NCBI GenBank assembly: GCA_002450015.1
Contig: DJYG01000053.1
Location: forward strand, 1-45,181
Length of the DNA: 45,181 bases
Source of the DNA: Cyanobacteria bacterium UBA6984
GTDB lineage: Bacteria > Cyanobacteriota > Vampirovibrionia > Gastranaerophilales > Gastranaerophilaceae
Reading direction: 5' to 3'
The notes beneath the pieces were generated by a model, which made no database searches, had not been told where the DNA came from, and worked only from the letters and a program-made list of their open reading frames with translations. This document shows positions 1 through 7,785 of the stretch, piece by piece; position 1 is the stretch's first letter; every line of letters starts with the position of its first letter. The translations under genes were made by a program, and so were the position numbers.

Positions 1-1
1 T

Positions 2-158
2 ACTCAAGACCTGTTTTGGTGAGGAATTTTTAGTCTGTATTTTAATTATAACGCACTTTTTGAATTTTGCAACTTTCACGAGATTTCACGTTTTTTTTTT
101 AAATCTCTAAAACTCAATAATATTAAGAAATAATCCCTCACCAAAACAGGTCTTGAGT
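2..158. repeat. Long inverted repeat at the window edge
   Basis: Positions 2-24 are perfectly complementary to 136-158 (23 bp). With one mismatch the pairing extends inward to 28/132. The arms are separated by about 110 AT-rich bases with no ORF. This could be a MITE-like element with terminal inverted repeats, or a long stem at the end of an upstream gene that lies outside the window. No transposase and no direct-repeat target duplication can be recognised, partly because the left flank is cut off. The arms are inverted, so this is not a CRISPR. Confidence 0.6.
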
Positions 159-168
159 TCATGCCTGT

Positions 169-197
169 AACATATTTTTACATTGTAAAAATATGTT
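169..197. repeat. Perfect 29-nt palindrome upstream of the efflux operon
   Basis: Arms of about 13-14 bp (AACATATTTTTAC and its complement) flank a 1-3 nt loop. The right arm is not followed by a T-run, so it is not a classical terminator on the plus strand. It lies about 65 bp upstream of the TATAAT proposed as the promoter of the export operon, so it could be an operator or an RNA hairpin ending transcription from the left. Function is inferred from position only. Confidence 0.5.
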
Positions 198-239
198 GTG
201 TCGGTAAAATTAATTCTTATAACAAAAATTTAATATTAG

Positions 240-268
240 TGTAAAAATGTTTTTTTATTAAGTATAAT
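240..268 (+). promoter_or_regulatory. Possible promoter of the MacAB/TolC-type operon
   Basis: A perfect TATAAT at 263-268 lies 21 bp before the coding start at 290 and ahead of an AAGGGA ribosome-binding site (277-282). The -35 position is poor (TGTAAA at 240-245, 17-bp spacer), so activation by a regulator or a weak promoter is possible. Confidence 0.35.
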
Positions 269-289
269 ATTTTTGTAAGGGAATTTGTT

Positions 290-1894
290 TTGAAAAAGAT
301 TTTAAAACTGTTTTTTATAATGGTAGTTTTAATGTTTGCAAATACTGCAAATGCTATTGTTGATGTGGCTGATGAATCAAAAAATCAGCAAGAAACTTCG
401 AGTTCAACAAAAAAACGTTTTTTAAAAAGAGTAAAAGCAGATAAAGCAGATAAAGCAGATAAAATTTCAAAAGATGCAATACAATTGGATATTAAAAGTT
501 ATACAAAAACACAAATAAAAGATGGTTCAGAATTATCTCTTGATGATTGTATAAAGATTGCTATTGAAAATAGTCCTTCAATTCAGAGATATAGAGATTT
601 GGTAAGTGTTGCGAATTCCCTTTTGGGACAGTCAAAAGCTTCTTATTTCCCGTCCTTAACTTTGGGTACAGGATATAGCGGTGATTATCTTAATGTCCTT
701 GGAAGTTCGGATTTTATGAATTCATATTCCTTCAATGCAGGTTTAAACCAATTACTATTCAGTTTTGGTAAGGTCGGAACAAGAATTAAAAAGGCTAAGT
801 TAAATAAAATTGCAGCAGATTATGATTTAAATTATGAAATAATTAAAACAATATTTAATGTAAAAACAAACTATTATGCTGTTTTAGCAGCTGTTGCAAA
901 CATTAAAGTTCAAAAAGCAAATATATTGGTTAATGAGCGTCAATATCAGCAAACAAAAGCTTATTTTGAAGAAGGATTAAAGTCAAAAATTGACCTTGTT
1001 AATTCGGAAGTTAATTTGAGTAATGCAAAAATAAATTATGAAACTGCTGTAAATGCTTATGATGTAGCTGTTGTTGCACTTAATAATTCTATGTATATTG
1101 AGGGTTCACCAAAATATTCAATTGCAAAAATTGAAACATTTAAATTTGAAAACAAATATGCGGATGTCCATTTAAAAAATACTTCTCAAAATATTGCAGA
1201 ATATAAATCTCCGGAATATGAAGACGGTTCTGTTTTGGAAACATCAATACAAAAAAATGAACTTATAGATCATTCTTATAAATATTCAAAGTTTCCTTAT
1301 ACATTAGAAGAATCTCTTGAACTTGCAAAGGAATATAGACCTGACTTGCGTTCTTACACAGCTGCAAGAGATGCTTTAAGAAAAGAATTAACCTATCAAA
1401 AAATACAATATTTGCCTGATTTAAGAGCTAAAGGCGGTTATAAGCTTAATGCAATCAGTGCTACGTCGAACAGTTTTTCTATTCAAGGGTCATTAGACTT
1501 TCCTTCCATAAATGTTATGGATATTAAATATAAAATAGAAGAGGCAAAAGCCAGATTAGATGCAGCAGATACACAATTGGATAAATTGTCTAAAGATATA
1601 TATTTCAATGTACAAAAAGCTTATGTTAATATGGTTCAATACGAAAAGAAAATTCCACTGACTTATGTGGCTGTAAAGCAAACGTATGAAAATCTCGAGT
1701 TAGCTTTAGGTAGGTACGAAGTAGGATTGGGAAATTTTTTGGAAGTTCATGATGCGATAGAAAATTATAATAAAGCTCAAGAAAATTATGTTAAACTTAT
1801 TTTTGATTACAATGTTTCAAGAGCGAAATTAGAACTCGAAATAGCAAAAATAGATGAAAAAACGGAGAAAGAGAACACTGAAAAGGGACAATAA
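290..1894 (+). CDS. TolC-family outer-membrane efflux protein
   Basis: This is an outer-membrane channel component of a tripartite exporter, forming a trimeric periplasmic tunnel. The 534-aa product has a Sec signal peptide of about 22 residues (hydrophobic core FFIMVVLMFANTANA). A charged linker follows that contains a threefold ADK repeat, encoded by a 9-bp tandem repeat near 437-465. Two OEP-type halves come next, rich in long amphipathic helices. The start is TTG at 290 with AAGGGA 8 nt upstream; no better start fits the signal peptide. The stop overlaps the next ATG by one base, so it is translationally coupled to the adaptor. It is longer than most TolC proteins because of the N-terminal linker and a loop near residues 300-330. 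Family assignment is firm; the substrate is unknown. Confidence 0.88.
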   Translation: MKKILKLFFIMVVLMFANTANAIVDVADESKNQQETSSSTKKRFLKRVKADKADKADKISKDAIQLDIKSYTKTQIKDGSELSLDDCIKIAIENSPSIQRYRDLVSVANSLLGQSKASYFPSLTLGTGYSGDYLNVLGSSDFMNSYSFNAGLNQLLFSFGKVGTRIKKAKLNKIAADYDLNYEIIKTIFNVKTNYYAVLAAVANIKVQKANILVNERQYQQTKAYFEEGLKSKIDLVNSEVNLSNAKINYETAVNAYDVAVVALNNSMYIEGSPKYSIAKIETFKFENKYADVHLKNTSQNIAEYKSPEYEDGSVLETSIQKNELIDHSYKYSKFPYTLEESLELAKEYRPDLRSYTAARDALRKELTYQKIQYLPDLRAKGGYKLNAISATSNSFSIQGSLDFPSINVMDIKYKIEEAKARLDAADTQLDKLSKDIYFNVQKAYVNMVQYEKKIPLTYVAVKQTYENLELALGRYEVGLGNFLEVHDAIENYNKAQENYVKLIFDYNVSRAKLELEIAKIDEKTEKENTEKGQ

Positions 1895-3066
1895 TGAATA
1901 AACAGAAAATATTTACTATTTTAATTATATTTTCAATTATAGCAGGGCTAAGTTTTATTATTAAACCAATTGCTTTAAAAGCAGGTATTGGCAAATACAA
2001 AACTGAAAGTGCTAAAAAACATACAATAGAACAGGTAGTAGAAGCTTCAGGTACTATAAACCCTGTAAATACTGTTAGTGTAGGTTCAACAGTATCAGGC
2101 TTAATGATGGAAGTGTATGTTGATTATAATTCTCAAGTTAAGGCAGGACAGTTAATAGCACTGATGGATACAAGCTTATTTGATGCTAATTGTGAAAAAG
2201 CACATGCAAATTTAATAAGTGCAAAAGCAGATTATGTAAAACAAAATGCTATAACCGTTAATAGTGAAAAGACTTACAAACGCTGTAAAAATCTTGTTGC
2301 CCGTAATTTTATGGCAAGAAGTGAATTGGATAAAGCAGAAGCTGATTATTTGTCTAATAAGGCTTTGCTGCAAGCTGCAAATGCAAAAATTATTCAGGCA
2401 CAAGCAGATGTGGATTATGCTGAAAGACAACGTTCATTTGCCTATATATATTCACCGGTTGATGGTGTAATCGTTACTCGTAATGTAGATCCTGGACAGC
2501 CTGTTGCAGCCAGCTTTCAAGCTCCGGAGCTGTTTACTGTTGCAAGAGATTTAAAAGAGATGCAAATAGAAGTTAGTGTTTCAGAAGCTGATATAGGAAA
2601 AATTAAAGAAGGTCAAGAAGTAGATTATACTCTTGATGGCTATCAAGATCAGATATTTAAAGGTACTGTTTCTCAAGTTAGAATTTCACCAACAACAGTT
2701 TCAAACGTTGTTACTTACACGGTTGTTGTTTCCGTAGATAATGATGAATTAATTTTAAAACCGGGTATGACAGCAAATGTTTCTATTATTACCCAAAAGA
2801 AAGAAAATGTTCTTTGTGTTCCTTCAATAGCTCTAAAATACGCACCTGTAACAAGGGGCGAAATTAAAAGATATGAACACCAAGGTGTATGGGTATTAAA
2901 AGGCAGAAAACCTGAAAGAATTAATGTAGAAATAGGAGCAAGCGATGACTCTTATACAGAAATTCTTAAAGGTAATATAAAAGAAGGTGATGAAGTTATA
3001 GTTGCTGCCAATGACGGTAAGTCAAAAAAGAATTCAAATAATAAAAGACCGATGAGAATGTTTTAA
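1894..3066 (+). CDS. MacA/HlyD-like periplasmic adaptor of an ABC exporter
   Basis: This is the membrane-fusion protein that should bridge the MacB-like transporter and the TolC-type channel. The 390-aa product has an N-terminal membrane anchor (about residues 8-25) and no lipobox cysteine. A lipoyl/barrel-sandwich half (GTINPVNTVSVGSTVSG) follows, then an alpha-hairpin around residues 90-170, the returning lipoyl half (YIYSPVDGVIVTRNVDPGQPV), a beta-barrel and a membrane-proximal domain with KPGMTANVSI. The tail is basic and Asn/Lys-rich. It sits between tolC-like and macB-like genes with overlaps or a 1-nt gap, the usual macA position. The symbol is withheld because MacA-type adaptors serve several ABC exporters. 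Confidence 0.87.
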   Translation: MNKQKIFTILIIFSIIAGLSFIIKPIALKAGIGKYKTESAKKHTIEQVVEASGTINPVNTVSVGSTVSGLMMEVYVDYNSQVKAGQLIALMDTSLFDANCEKAHANLISAKADYVKQNAITVNSEKTYKRCKNLVARNFMARSELDKAEADYLSNKALLQAANAKIIQAQADVDYAERQRSFAYIYSPVDGVIVTRNVDPGQPVAASFQAPELFTVARDLKEMQIEVSVSEADIGKIKEGQEVDYTLDGYQDQIFKGTVSQVRISPTTVSNVVTYTVVVSVDNDELILKPGMTANVSIITQKKENVLCVPSIALKYAPVTRGEIKRYEHQGVWVLKGRKPERINVEIGASDDSYTEILKGNIKEGDEVIVAANDGKSKKNSNNKRPMRMF

Positions 3067-3067
3067 T

Positions 3068-3757
3068 ATGGCACTTATAGAAGTTAAAAACGTAATAAAA
3101 ACATACGCATCAGGAGAAGCAGCGTTTAACGCTTTGAATAACGTGTCTTTATCCATAGAAAAGGGTGAATTTGTAGCAATTATGGGTGCGTCAGGTTCAG
3201 GTAAATCTACTTTTATGAATTTATTAGGTACTCTGGATAAACCAAATTCAGGTTCATATTACCTTGACGGGATAGATGTCTTACACCTTGATAGCGAAGG
3301 TCTTTCAGAAATTCGCAATATAAAATTAGGCTTTGTATTTCAGGGTTTCAATTTAATTTCAAGAACGTCTGCAATTGATAATGTGGAATTACCAATGATA
3401 TATAAGGGTGTTGATGAAGAAACCAGACATAAAAAAGCAAAAGAAGCTTTGAAAATAGTCGGACTTGAAAAAAGAGAAAATCACATGCCAAATCAAATGT
3501 CAGGCGGGCAGCAGCAACGTGTTGCAATAGCAAGAGCTATTGTTAATGACGCACCGCTTATCCTTGCTGATGAACCGACAGGAAATTTAGATACAAAAAC
3601 GAGTATAGAAGTTATGAATTTTTTTGTTGAATTAAACGAAAAGCACGGTAAAACTATTGTTCTGGTTACTCATGAACCTGATATTGCGGAATATTGCAAG
3701 CGAATTGTAAAATTTCAAGACGGAAATATTATCTCTGATGAGGTAAAAAGAAAATGA
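3068..3757 (+). CDS. MacB/LolD-type ABC transporter ATP-binding protein
   Basis: This ATPase powers a MacB-type exporter. The 229-aa product has Walker A at residues 40-48 (GASGSGKST), the Q-loop Gln at 92, the signature SGGQQ at 145-149, Walker B LILADE at 164-169 and the H-loop His at 202. All catalytic elements are intact. In Escherichia coli MacB the ATPase and permease are one polypeptide; here they are two genes, and the next gene starts inside this one by 4 nt (ATGA). That split form is common outside Enterobacteria. LolD is an alternative family name, but the adjacent MacA-like adaptor and TolC argue for an exporter. Confidence 0.9.
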   Translation: MALIEVKNVIKTYASGEAAFNALNNVSLSIEKGEFVAIMGASGSGKSTFMNLLGTLDKPNSGSYYLDGIDVLHLDSEGLSEIRNIKLGFVFQGFNLISRTSAIDNVELPMIYKGVDEETRHKKAKEALKIVGLEKRENHMPNQMSGGQQQRVAIARAIVNDAPLILADEPTGNLDTKTSIEVMNFFVELNEKHGKTIVLVTHEPDIAEYCKRIVKFQDGNIISDEVKRK

Positions 3758-4983
3758 TAGATTTAAAAACAACTGTTAAAATTGCAATTAATTCTTTACG
3801 AATAAACAAAATGCGTTCTGCTTTAACCAGTTTAGGTATAATTATTGGTGTAAGTGCAGTAATAGTAATGCTTGCAGTCGGAACTGGAGCAAGAGAAAAA
3901 ATTGCTAAAGACATGGATTCAATGGGTAGTAATTTGCTCATGATTCGTTCAGCTTCTGCTAAATCTGGTGGAGTAAGAATGGGAATGGGAACACGTCCGA
4001 CATTGACTTTAAAAGATGCAGAAGCTATTGAAAAGAGAGTTACGGGTATTCTTGCGATTGCTCCGTATTCAGCAGAAGGTAAGCAGTTAACTCACGGAAA
4101 TCAAAATTGGTCAACTTCTGTTGGAGGAACAACTGCTTCTTATCTTTTTATAAGAAATTATGAAATTGACGAAGGCAGAAATTTTATTCCTGAAGATATA
4201 AAAAATAATACAAAAGTCGCAATTATTGGTAATACCGTTGCGACAGAGCTTTTTGGAGATGTAAATCCAATAAACAAAACTATAAGAATTGGCAATGTTC
4301 CATTTAAAGTTATTGGTGTTTTGAAGGTAAAAGGTCAATCAGGCATGGGGCAAGACCAAGATGATTTAGTGTTTATCCCTATAACTACTGCTCAAAAAAA
4401 AGTTTTTGGGACAAATTTTCCGGGAACTGTAAACATGATAACAATAAAAGCTCAGGACGATGAAATACTTTCAAAAACCCAAGCTGAAACAGAAGAATTG
4501 TTAAAACATCGTCATAACATAGGTAAAACTCAAGATAATGATTTTGAGATAAGAAATCTCGCAGAAATGCAAGAAACTATAAAATCCTCAGCAAGAACAA
4601 TGTCAGTTTTGCTTGGTGCAATTGCATCTGTGTCATTACTAGTTGGTGGTATTGGTATAATGAATATTATGCTCGTATCTGTTACCGAAAGAACAAAAGA
4701 AATAGGTATAAGAATGGCAATAGGTGCTAAGGCAAGCGATATCAGAATTCAATTTTTGATTGAGTCTTTTCTTCTATCAATGTTGGGAGGATTAATAGGG
4801 GTATTTATCGGTTGTGTTATATCAGGCATAATCAGTCTTACAGGTGCTATGAATGTATCTGTTTCCGCATTTTCCATATTATTATCACTTGGTTTTTCAG
4901 GGCTTGTAGGTGTAGGTTTTGGGTACTATCCGGCATATAAAGCCTCACTATTAAATCCTATTGAAGCTTTAAGATATGAGTAA
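3754..4983 (+). CDS. MacB-type ABC transporter permease (FtsX-like)
   Basis: This is the mechanotransmission permease partner of the preceding ATPase. The 409-aa product has one transmembrane helix near residues 22-44, a large periplasmic core domain (about 45-280) containing the MacB_PCD fold, and three C-terminal helices near 285-311, 333-360 and 373-392. The C-terminus reads YYPAYKASLLNPIEALRYE, the hallmark end of MacB/FtsX permeases. It overlaps the ATPase gene by 4 nt, which indicates coupling. It ends one base from the convergent XRE gene, with no terminator hairpin between them. Substrates of such pumps include macrolides, peptides and lipids; nothing here distinguishes them. Confidence 0.9.
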   Translation: MIDLKTTVKIAINSLRINKMRSALTSLGIIIGVSAVIVMLAVGTGAREKIAKDMDSMGSNLLMIRSASAKSGGVRMGMGTRPTLTLKDAEAIEKRVTGILAIAPYSAEGKQLTHGNQNWSTSVGGTTASYLFIRNYEIDEGRNFIPEDIKNNTKVAIIGNTVATELFGDVNPINKTIRIGNVPFKVIGVLKVKGQSGMGQDQDDLVFIPITTAQKKVFGTNFPGTVNMITIKAQDDEILSKTQAETEELLKHRHNIGKTQDNDFEIRNLAEMQETIKSSARTMSVLLGAIASVSLLVGGIGIMNIMLVSVTERTKEIGIRMAIGAKASDIRIQFLIESFLLSMLGGLIGVFIGCVISGIISLTGAMNVSVSAFSILLSLGFSGLVGVGFGYYPAYKASLLNPIEALRYE

Positions 4984-4984
4984 T

Positions 4985-5299
4985 TTAATATTTTACAGTC
5001 AAATAAAATTTATACATTAATCTTGCTAAGTTTGCATTACCTTTCATTGAATTAACCATTTCCAATATTAAATCATCAGGATTTGTATGACTTTCACAAT
5101 TGAAAAGTTCATGAGGGGAAATATTTAAAGCTTCCATTAATTTATCTAAGTTTTCAGCAGCAGGATAAAATTTACCATTTTCAATGTTACTAATACTAGG
5201 TGTTTCAACACCTACCATTTCAGCTACTTGCTCCTGCGTTAGATTTTTTGATTTTCTAATTTCTTTTAATCTTTTACCTAAAAGTTTTTTTATACCCAT
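4985..5299 (-). CDS. XRE-family helix-turn-helix transcriptional regulator
   Basis: This is a small DNA-binding regulator of about 104 aa. An HTH_3 domain spans roughly residues 3-58 (LGKRLKEIRKSKNLTQEQVA, then SISNIENGKFYPAAENLDKL). A short C-terminal tail of unknown role has no peptidase or sensor motif. The start is taken as ATG at 5299; a TTG at 5314 would add five residues. Neither start has a Shine-Dalgarno, but GATAAT lies 7 nt upstream of the ATG, compatible with leaderless transcription. It is divergent from the prepilin gene, whose upstream region carries a direct repeat that could be its operator. Target genes are unknown. Confidence 0.82.
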   Translation of the reverse strand: MGIKKLLGKRLKEIRKSKNLTQEQVAEMVGVETPSISNIENGKFYPAAENLDKLMEALNISPHELFNCESHTNPDDLILEMVNSMKGNANLARLMYKFYLTVKY

Positions 5300-5339
5300 A
5301 AAATTTATTATCAAGCAAACAAATGTTAATTTTAATTAC

Positions 5340-5390
5340 GCTACACTGTATAATTTATTGATTTTTTAATGCTGCACTTGTATAATTTTA
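5340..5390 (+). promoter_or_regulatory. Tandem repeated promoter-like element before the prepilin gene
   Basis: Two near-identical blocks occur, GCTACACT-GTATAATTT from 5340 and GCTGCACTTGTATAATTT from 5371. Each contains a perfect TATAAT (5349-5354 and 5381-5386). The hexamers are exactly 32 bp apart, about three helical turns. They may be tandem promoters or paired operator sites for the neighbouring XRE protein. An AAGGAG ribosome-binding site follows before ATG 5441. Confidence 0.5.
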
Positions 5391-5440
5391 TGTAAAACAT
5401 TAAATAATCAAATAAATATAAAGTTCTAAAAGGAGATAAG

Positions 5441-6145
5441 ATGAAAAAGACACTGGCATTTACTTTAGCTGAAACCCTAATTGTAATGGGTATAATCGGT
5501 GTAGTTGCTGCGCTTACACTTCCGAATTTAAATTCATCAACAGGCGACAAAGAAAAAATTGTTAAATTGCAAAAAATATATCAAAATCTTAATGATGCCT
5601 ATGGCAGAGCAACGGCTGTTTATGGTCCATTTACGGAATGGGGATTAAATTGGGATGGTGAGTCATCAAGCAAAAAAGCAGCCGGAAGACTGAGTGAATT
5701 TATGAAAATATCAAAAGATTGTGGGTATCAAAGTTCAAATAGTCCGTGTTTTGCTAGTAGTATAACAAATTATACAGATGGAACGGAATCAACTTGGATT
5801 CCAAATCCTGGATATGATTATATGTTGTCTGATGGTACTTCAATATCAATAGAAGCTAATTGTGATGGGATGGCAGTTGATGTTGATATAGATGGACCGA
5901 ATAAAGGAAAACATCAGTTAGGTTCTGACCATTTTTATTTTTCTGTAGAAAAAGACAAAAAAGAAAATGGATTTGAACCTTGGTCAAGCAGTAATGTTTC
6001 TGCTTGTATAGGCAGCAAGGGTGAAAATTGCACTGCTTGGGTAATTCAATATGGTAATATGGATTATTTAAAGGCAAATAATAGCGGAAAATGTAATAAT
6101 TCATCTGTTACTTTAGATGGAGTATCAAACACATCTTGTAAATAA
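5441..6145 (+). CDS. Type IV prepilin-like protein (N-terminal methylation motif)
   Basis: This is a prepilin/pseudopilin-type secreted protein of 234 aa. The leader MKKTLA is followed by FTLAE, where prepilin peptidase would cut before Phe7 and Glu11 is the conserved mature Glu5. A hydrophobic helix of about 20 residues comes next. Residue -1 is Ala rather than the usual Gly. The remainder is a globular domain with several Cys in the C-terminal half (ending TSCK), probably disulphide-bonded outside the cell. A strong AAGGAG ribosome-binding site precedes the start. Its C-terminus closely matches the gene remnant at 24164-24310, so it belongs to a multi-copy family. No pilus assembly genes are adjacent, and its role in piliation, secretion or uptake is undetermined. 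Confidence 0.85.
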   Translation: MKKTLAFTLAETLIVMGIIGVVAALTLPNLNSSTGDKEKIVKLQKIYQNLNDAYGRATAVYGPFTEWGLNWDGESSSKKAAGRLSEFMKISKDCGYQSSNSPCFASSITNYTDGTESTWIPNPGYDYMLSDGTSISIEANCDGMAVDVDIDGPNKGKHQLGSDHFYFSVEKDKKENGFEPWSSSNVSACIGSKGENCTAWVIQYGNMDYLKANNSGKCNNSSVTLDGVSNTSCK

Positions 6146-6153
6146 TTTGTATA

Positions 6154-6196
6154 AAAAGAAGAAATGCGGCTGCATTGCAGCCGCATTTCTTCTTTT
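6154..6196. terminator. Bidirectional terminator between the prepilin gene and gatA
   Basis: A perfect 20-bp stem (6154-6173 with 6177-6196) has an ATT loop, a GC-rich upper half (GCGGCTGC) and A/T-rich flanks giving U-tracts in both directions. It lies between convergent gene ends at 6145 and 6213. Confidence 0.9.
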
Positions 6197-6212
6197 ATTT
6201 AACATTTAAAAT

Positions 6213-7676
6213 CTACACATTTGCAATTTGTTTATAAAAATCGTGAGATTGTTCAAATTTGTATGAGAAATTAAACAAGTCAGATTCTTTCATTTGTGGA
6301 GTCAACAATTGCAACCCTATTGGCATACCATCAGAATCAAATCCTGCCGGAACGCTTATTCCAGGGATACCCGCAAGGTTTGCAGAAATTGTTGCAATAT
6401 CTGTTAAATACATTGCCAAAGGATCTTCTGATTTCGCACCAATATCAAATGCGGTATTTGGACATGTTGGTGAAATTAAAACATCAACAGTTTCAAACAC
6501 TTTATCAAAATCTTCTTTAACTAGTCTTCTCATTTGTTGAGCTTTTTTGTAATAAGCATCATAATAGCCTGAAGATAAAGCGTAAGTTCCAAGCATTATT
6601 CTTCTTTTTACTTCAGCTCCAAAACCTTCTGCACGTGTTTTTGTGTACATTTCCAATAAGTTTTGTGCATCAGGGTGTCTGTAACCGTATTTTACACCGT
6701 CAAATCGGGCTAAATTAGAGCTGCATTCTGCTGTTGCAAGAATATAATATATACCAATAGAATATTTCAAGTTAGGAAGTGAAACTTCTACAACTTCTGC
6801 ACCTTGTTGTTTATACGTATCAATCGCAAGTTCAACGGCTTTTCTTACGTCATCACTCAAGCCATCGCCCATTAATTCTTTTATTACACCAACTTTTCTA
6901 CCTTTTATATCATTGTTTAAAGATTTTGAAAAATCTTCAACAGGAACATCCAAAGATGTGGAATCTTTAGTGTCATGACCTGAAATTACTTGCAATAAAT
7001 TTGCAGCATCTTCAACTGTTCTTGCAAAAGGTCCTATTTGGTCTAAAGATGAAGCAAAAGCTATCAAACCGTATCTTGAAACACGTCCGTATGTAGGTTT
7101 CATACCAACAATACCGCAAAAACTTGCCGGAAGACGAATACTTCCGCCTGTATCAGAGCCTAAGGATAAAGTTGCTTCGCAAGCTGCAACAGAAGCTGCT
7201 GAACCGCCTGAAGAACCTCCCGGAACTTTATTTAAATTCCAAGGGTTATGAACTTTTCCAAACGCAGAGTTTTCATTAGATGAACCCATTGCAAATTCAT
7301 CTAAGTTTGCCTTTGCTATAATCGGAACTAAGTTATTTAATAATTTTTCTGTTACAGTTGCATTGTATGGTGAAACAAAATTTTCAAGAATTTTACTTGA
7401 AGCTGTTGTTTTTGAACCTACAAGATTCATATTATCTTTCAAAACTAGCGGTATGCCTGCCAAAAGAGGCAGTTCTTCATTATGCGCAATTTTTTCATCA
7501 ACTTTTTTGGCAGTTTCAAGAGCTGTTTCTTTTGTTAACGAATTAAAGGCTTTAACTTTGTCTTCCACTTCATCAATTCTTTCATAAACAGCTTTTACAA
7601 GTTCTGTTGCAGAAACTTCTTTATTTAAAAGTGCTTTTCTTTGTTCAGTTGCACTTTTTTTCAAAAGTTCGTTCAT
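6213..7676 (-). CDS. gatA: Asp-tRNA(Asn)/Glu-tRNA(Gln) amidotransferase subunit A
   Basis: GatA is the amidase subunit of GatCAB. It frees ammonia from glutamine for transamidation of mischarged Glu-tRNA(Gln) and/or Asp-tRNA(Asn) in the cytosol. The 487-aa product has the amidase-signature Ser-cisSer-Lys triad: Lys80 (VLKDN), Ser155 (GGSSGGSA) and Ser179 (SDTGGSIRLP). Length matches the family. ATG at 7676 is preceded by AAGGAG. gatB and gatC are not adjacent, so the subunits are encoded at separate loci. A TATAAT at 7706-7711 could serve as its own promoter, and a strong terminator separates it from the convergent prepilin gene. Confidence 0.97.
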   Translation of the reverse strand: MNELLKKSATEQRKALLNKEVSATELVKAVYERIDEVEDKVKAFNSLTKETALETAKKVDEKIAHNEELPLLAGIPLVLKDNMNLVGSKTTASSKILENFVSPYNATVTEKLLNNLVPIIAKANLDEFAMGSSNENSAFGKVHNPWNLNKVPGGSSGGSAASVAACEATLSLGSDTGGSIRLPASFCGIVGMKPTYGRVSRYGLIAFASSLDQIGPFARTVEDAANLLQVISGHDTKDSTSLDVPVEDFSKSLNNDIKGRKVGVIKELMGDGLSDDVRKAVELAIDTYKQQGAEVVEVSLPNLKYSIGIYYILATAECSSNLARFDGVKYGYRHPDAQNLLEMYTKTRAEGFGAEVKRRIMLGTYALSSGYYDAYYKKAQQMRRLVKEDFDKVFETVDVLISPTCPNTAFDIGAKSEDPLAMYLTDIATISANLAGIPGISVPAGFDSDGMPIGLQLLTPQMKESDLFNFSYKFEQSHDFYKQIANV

Positions 7677-7705
7677 CTTTTTCTCCTTAATTTAATCTTT
7701 ACTTT

Positions 7706-7734
7706 ATTATAATTCAAACAGCAAAAAAGCACAA
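7706..7734 (-). promoter_or_regulatory. Possible gatA promoter
   Basis: On the minus strand TATAAT (7706-7711) is preceded, at a 17-bp spacing, by TTGTGC (7729-7734). The -35 lies in an arm of the upstream terminator hairpin. An AAGGAG lies between the -10 and ATG 7676. Confidence 0.4.
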
Positions 7735-7750
7735 ATAAATTGTGCTTTTT
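7724..7750 (-). terminator. Terminator after the coiled-coil gene
   Basis: An 11-bp stem (7724-7734 with 7740-7750, core AAAGCACAA) has a 5-nt loop. Read on the minus strand it ends in a run of T, 35 bp after the stop of the gene at 7786-8490. Confidence 0.7.
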
Positions 7751-7785
7751 CTTTTAATTATGTGCTAATTGGATTATATTCTCTT

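Noticed and set aside
2..158. Possible CRISPR repeats
   Set aside because: Only two units are present and they are inverted, not direct; there is no spacer series and no cas gene.
6259..7587. Plus-strand open frames opposite gatA
   Set aside because: They lack ribosome-binding sites and recognisable motifs; gatA on the minus strand accounts for the coding signal.
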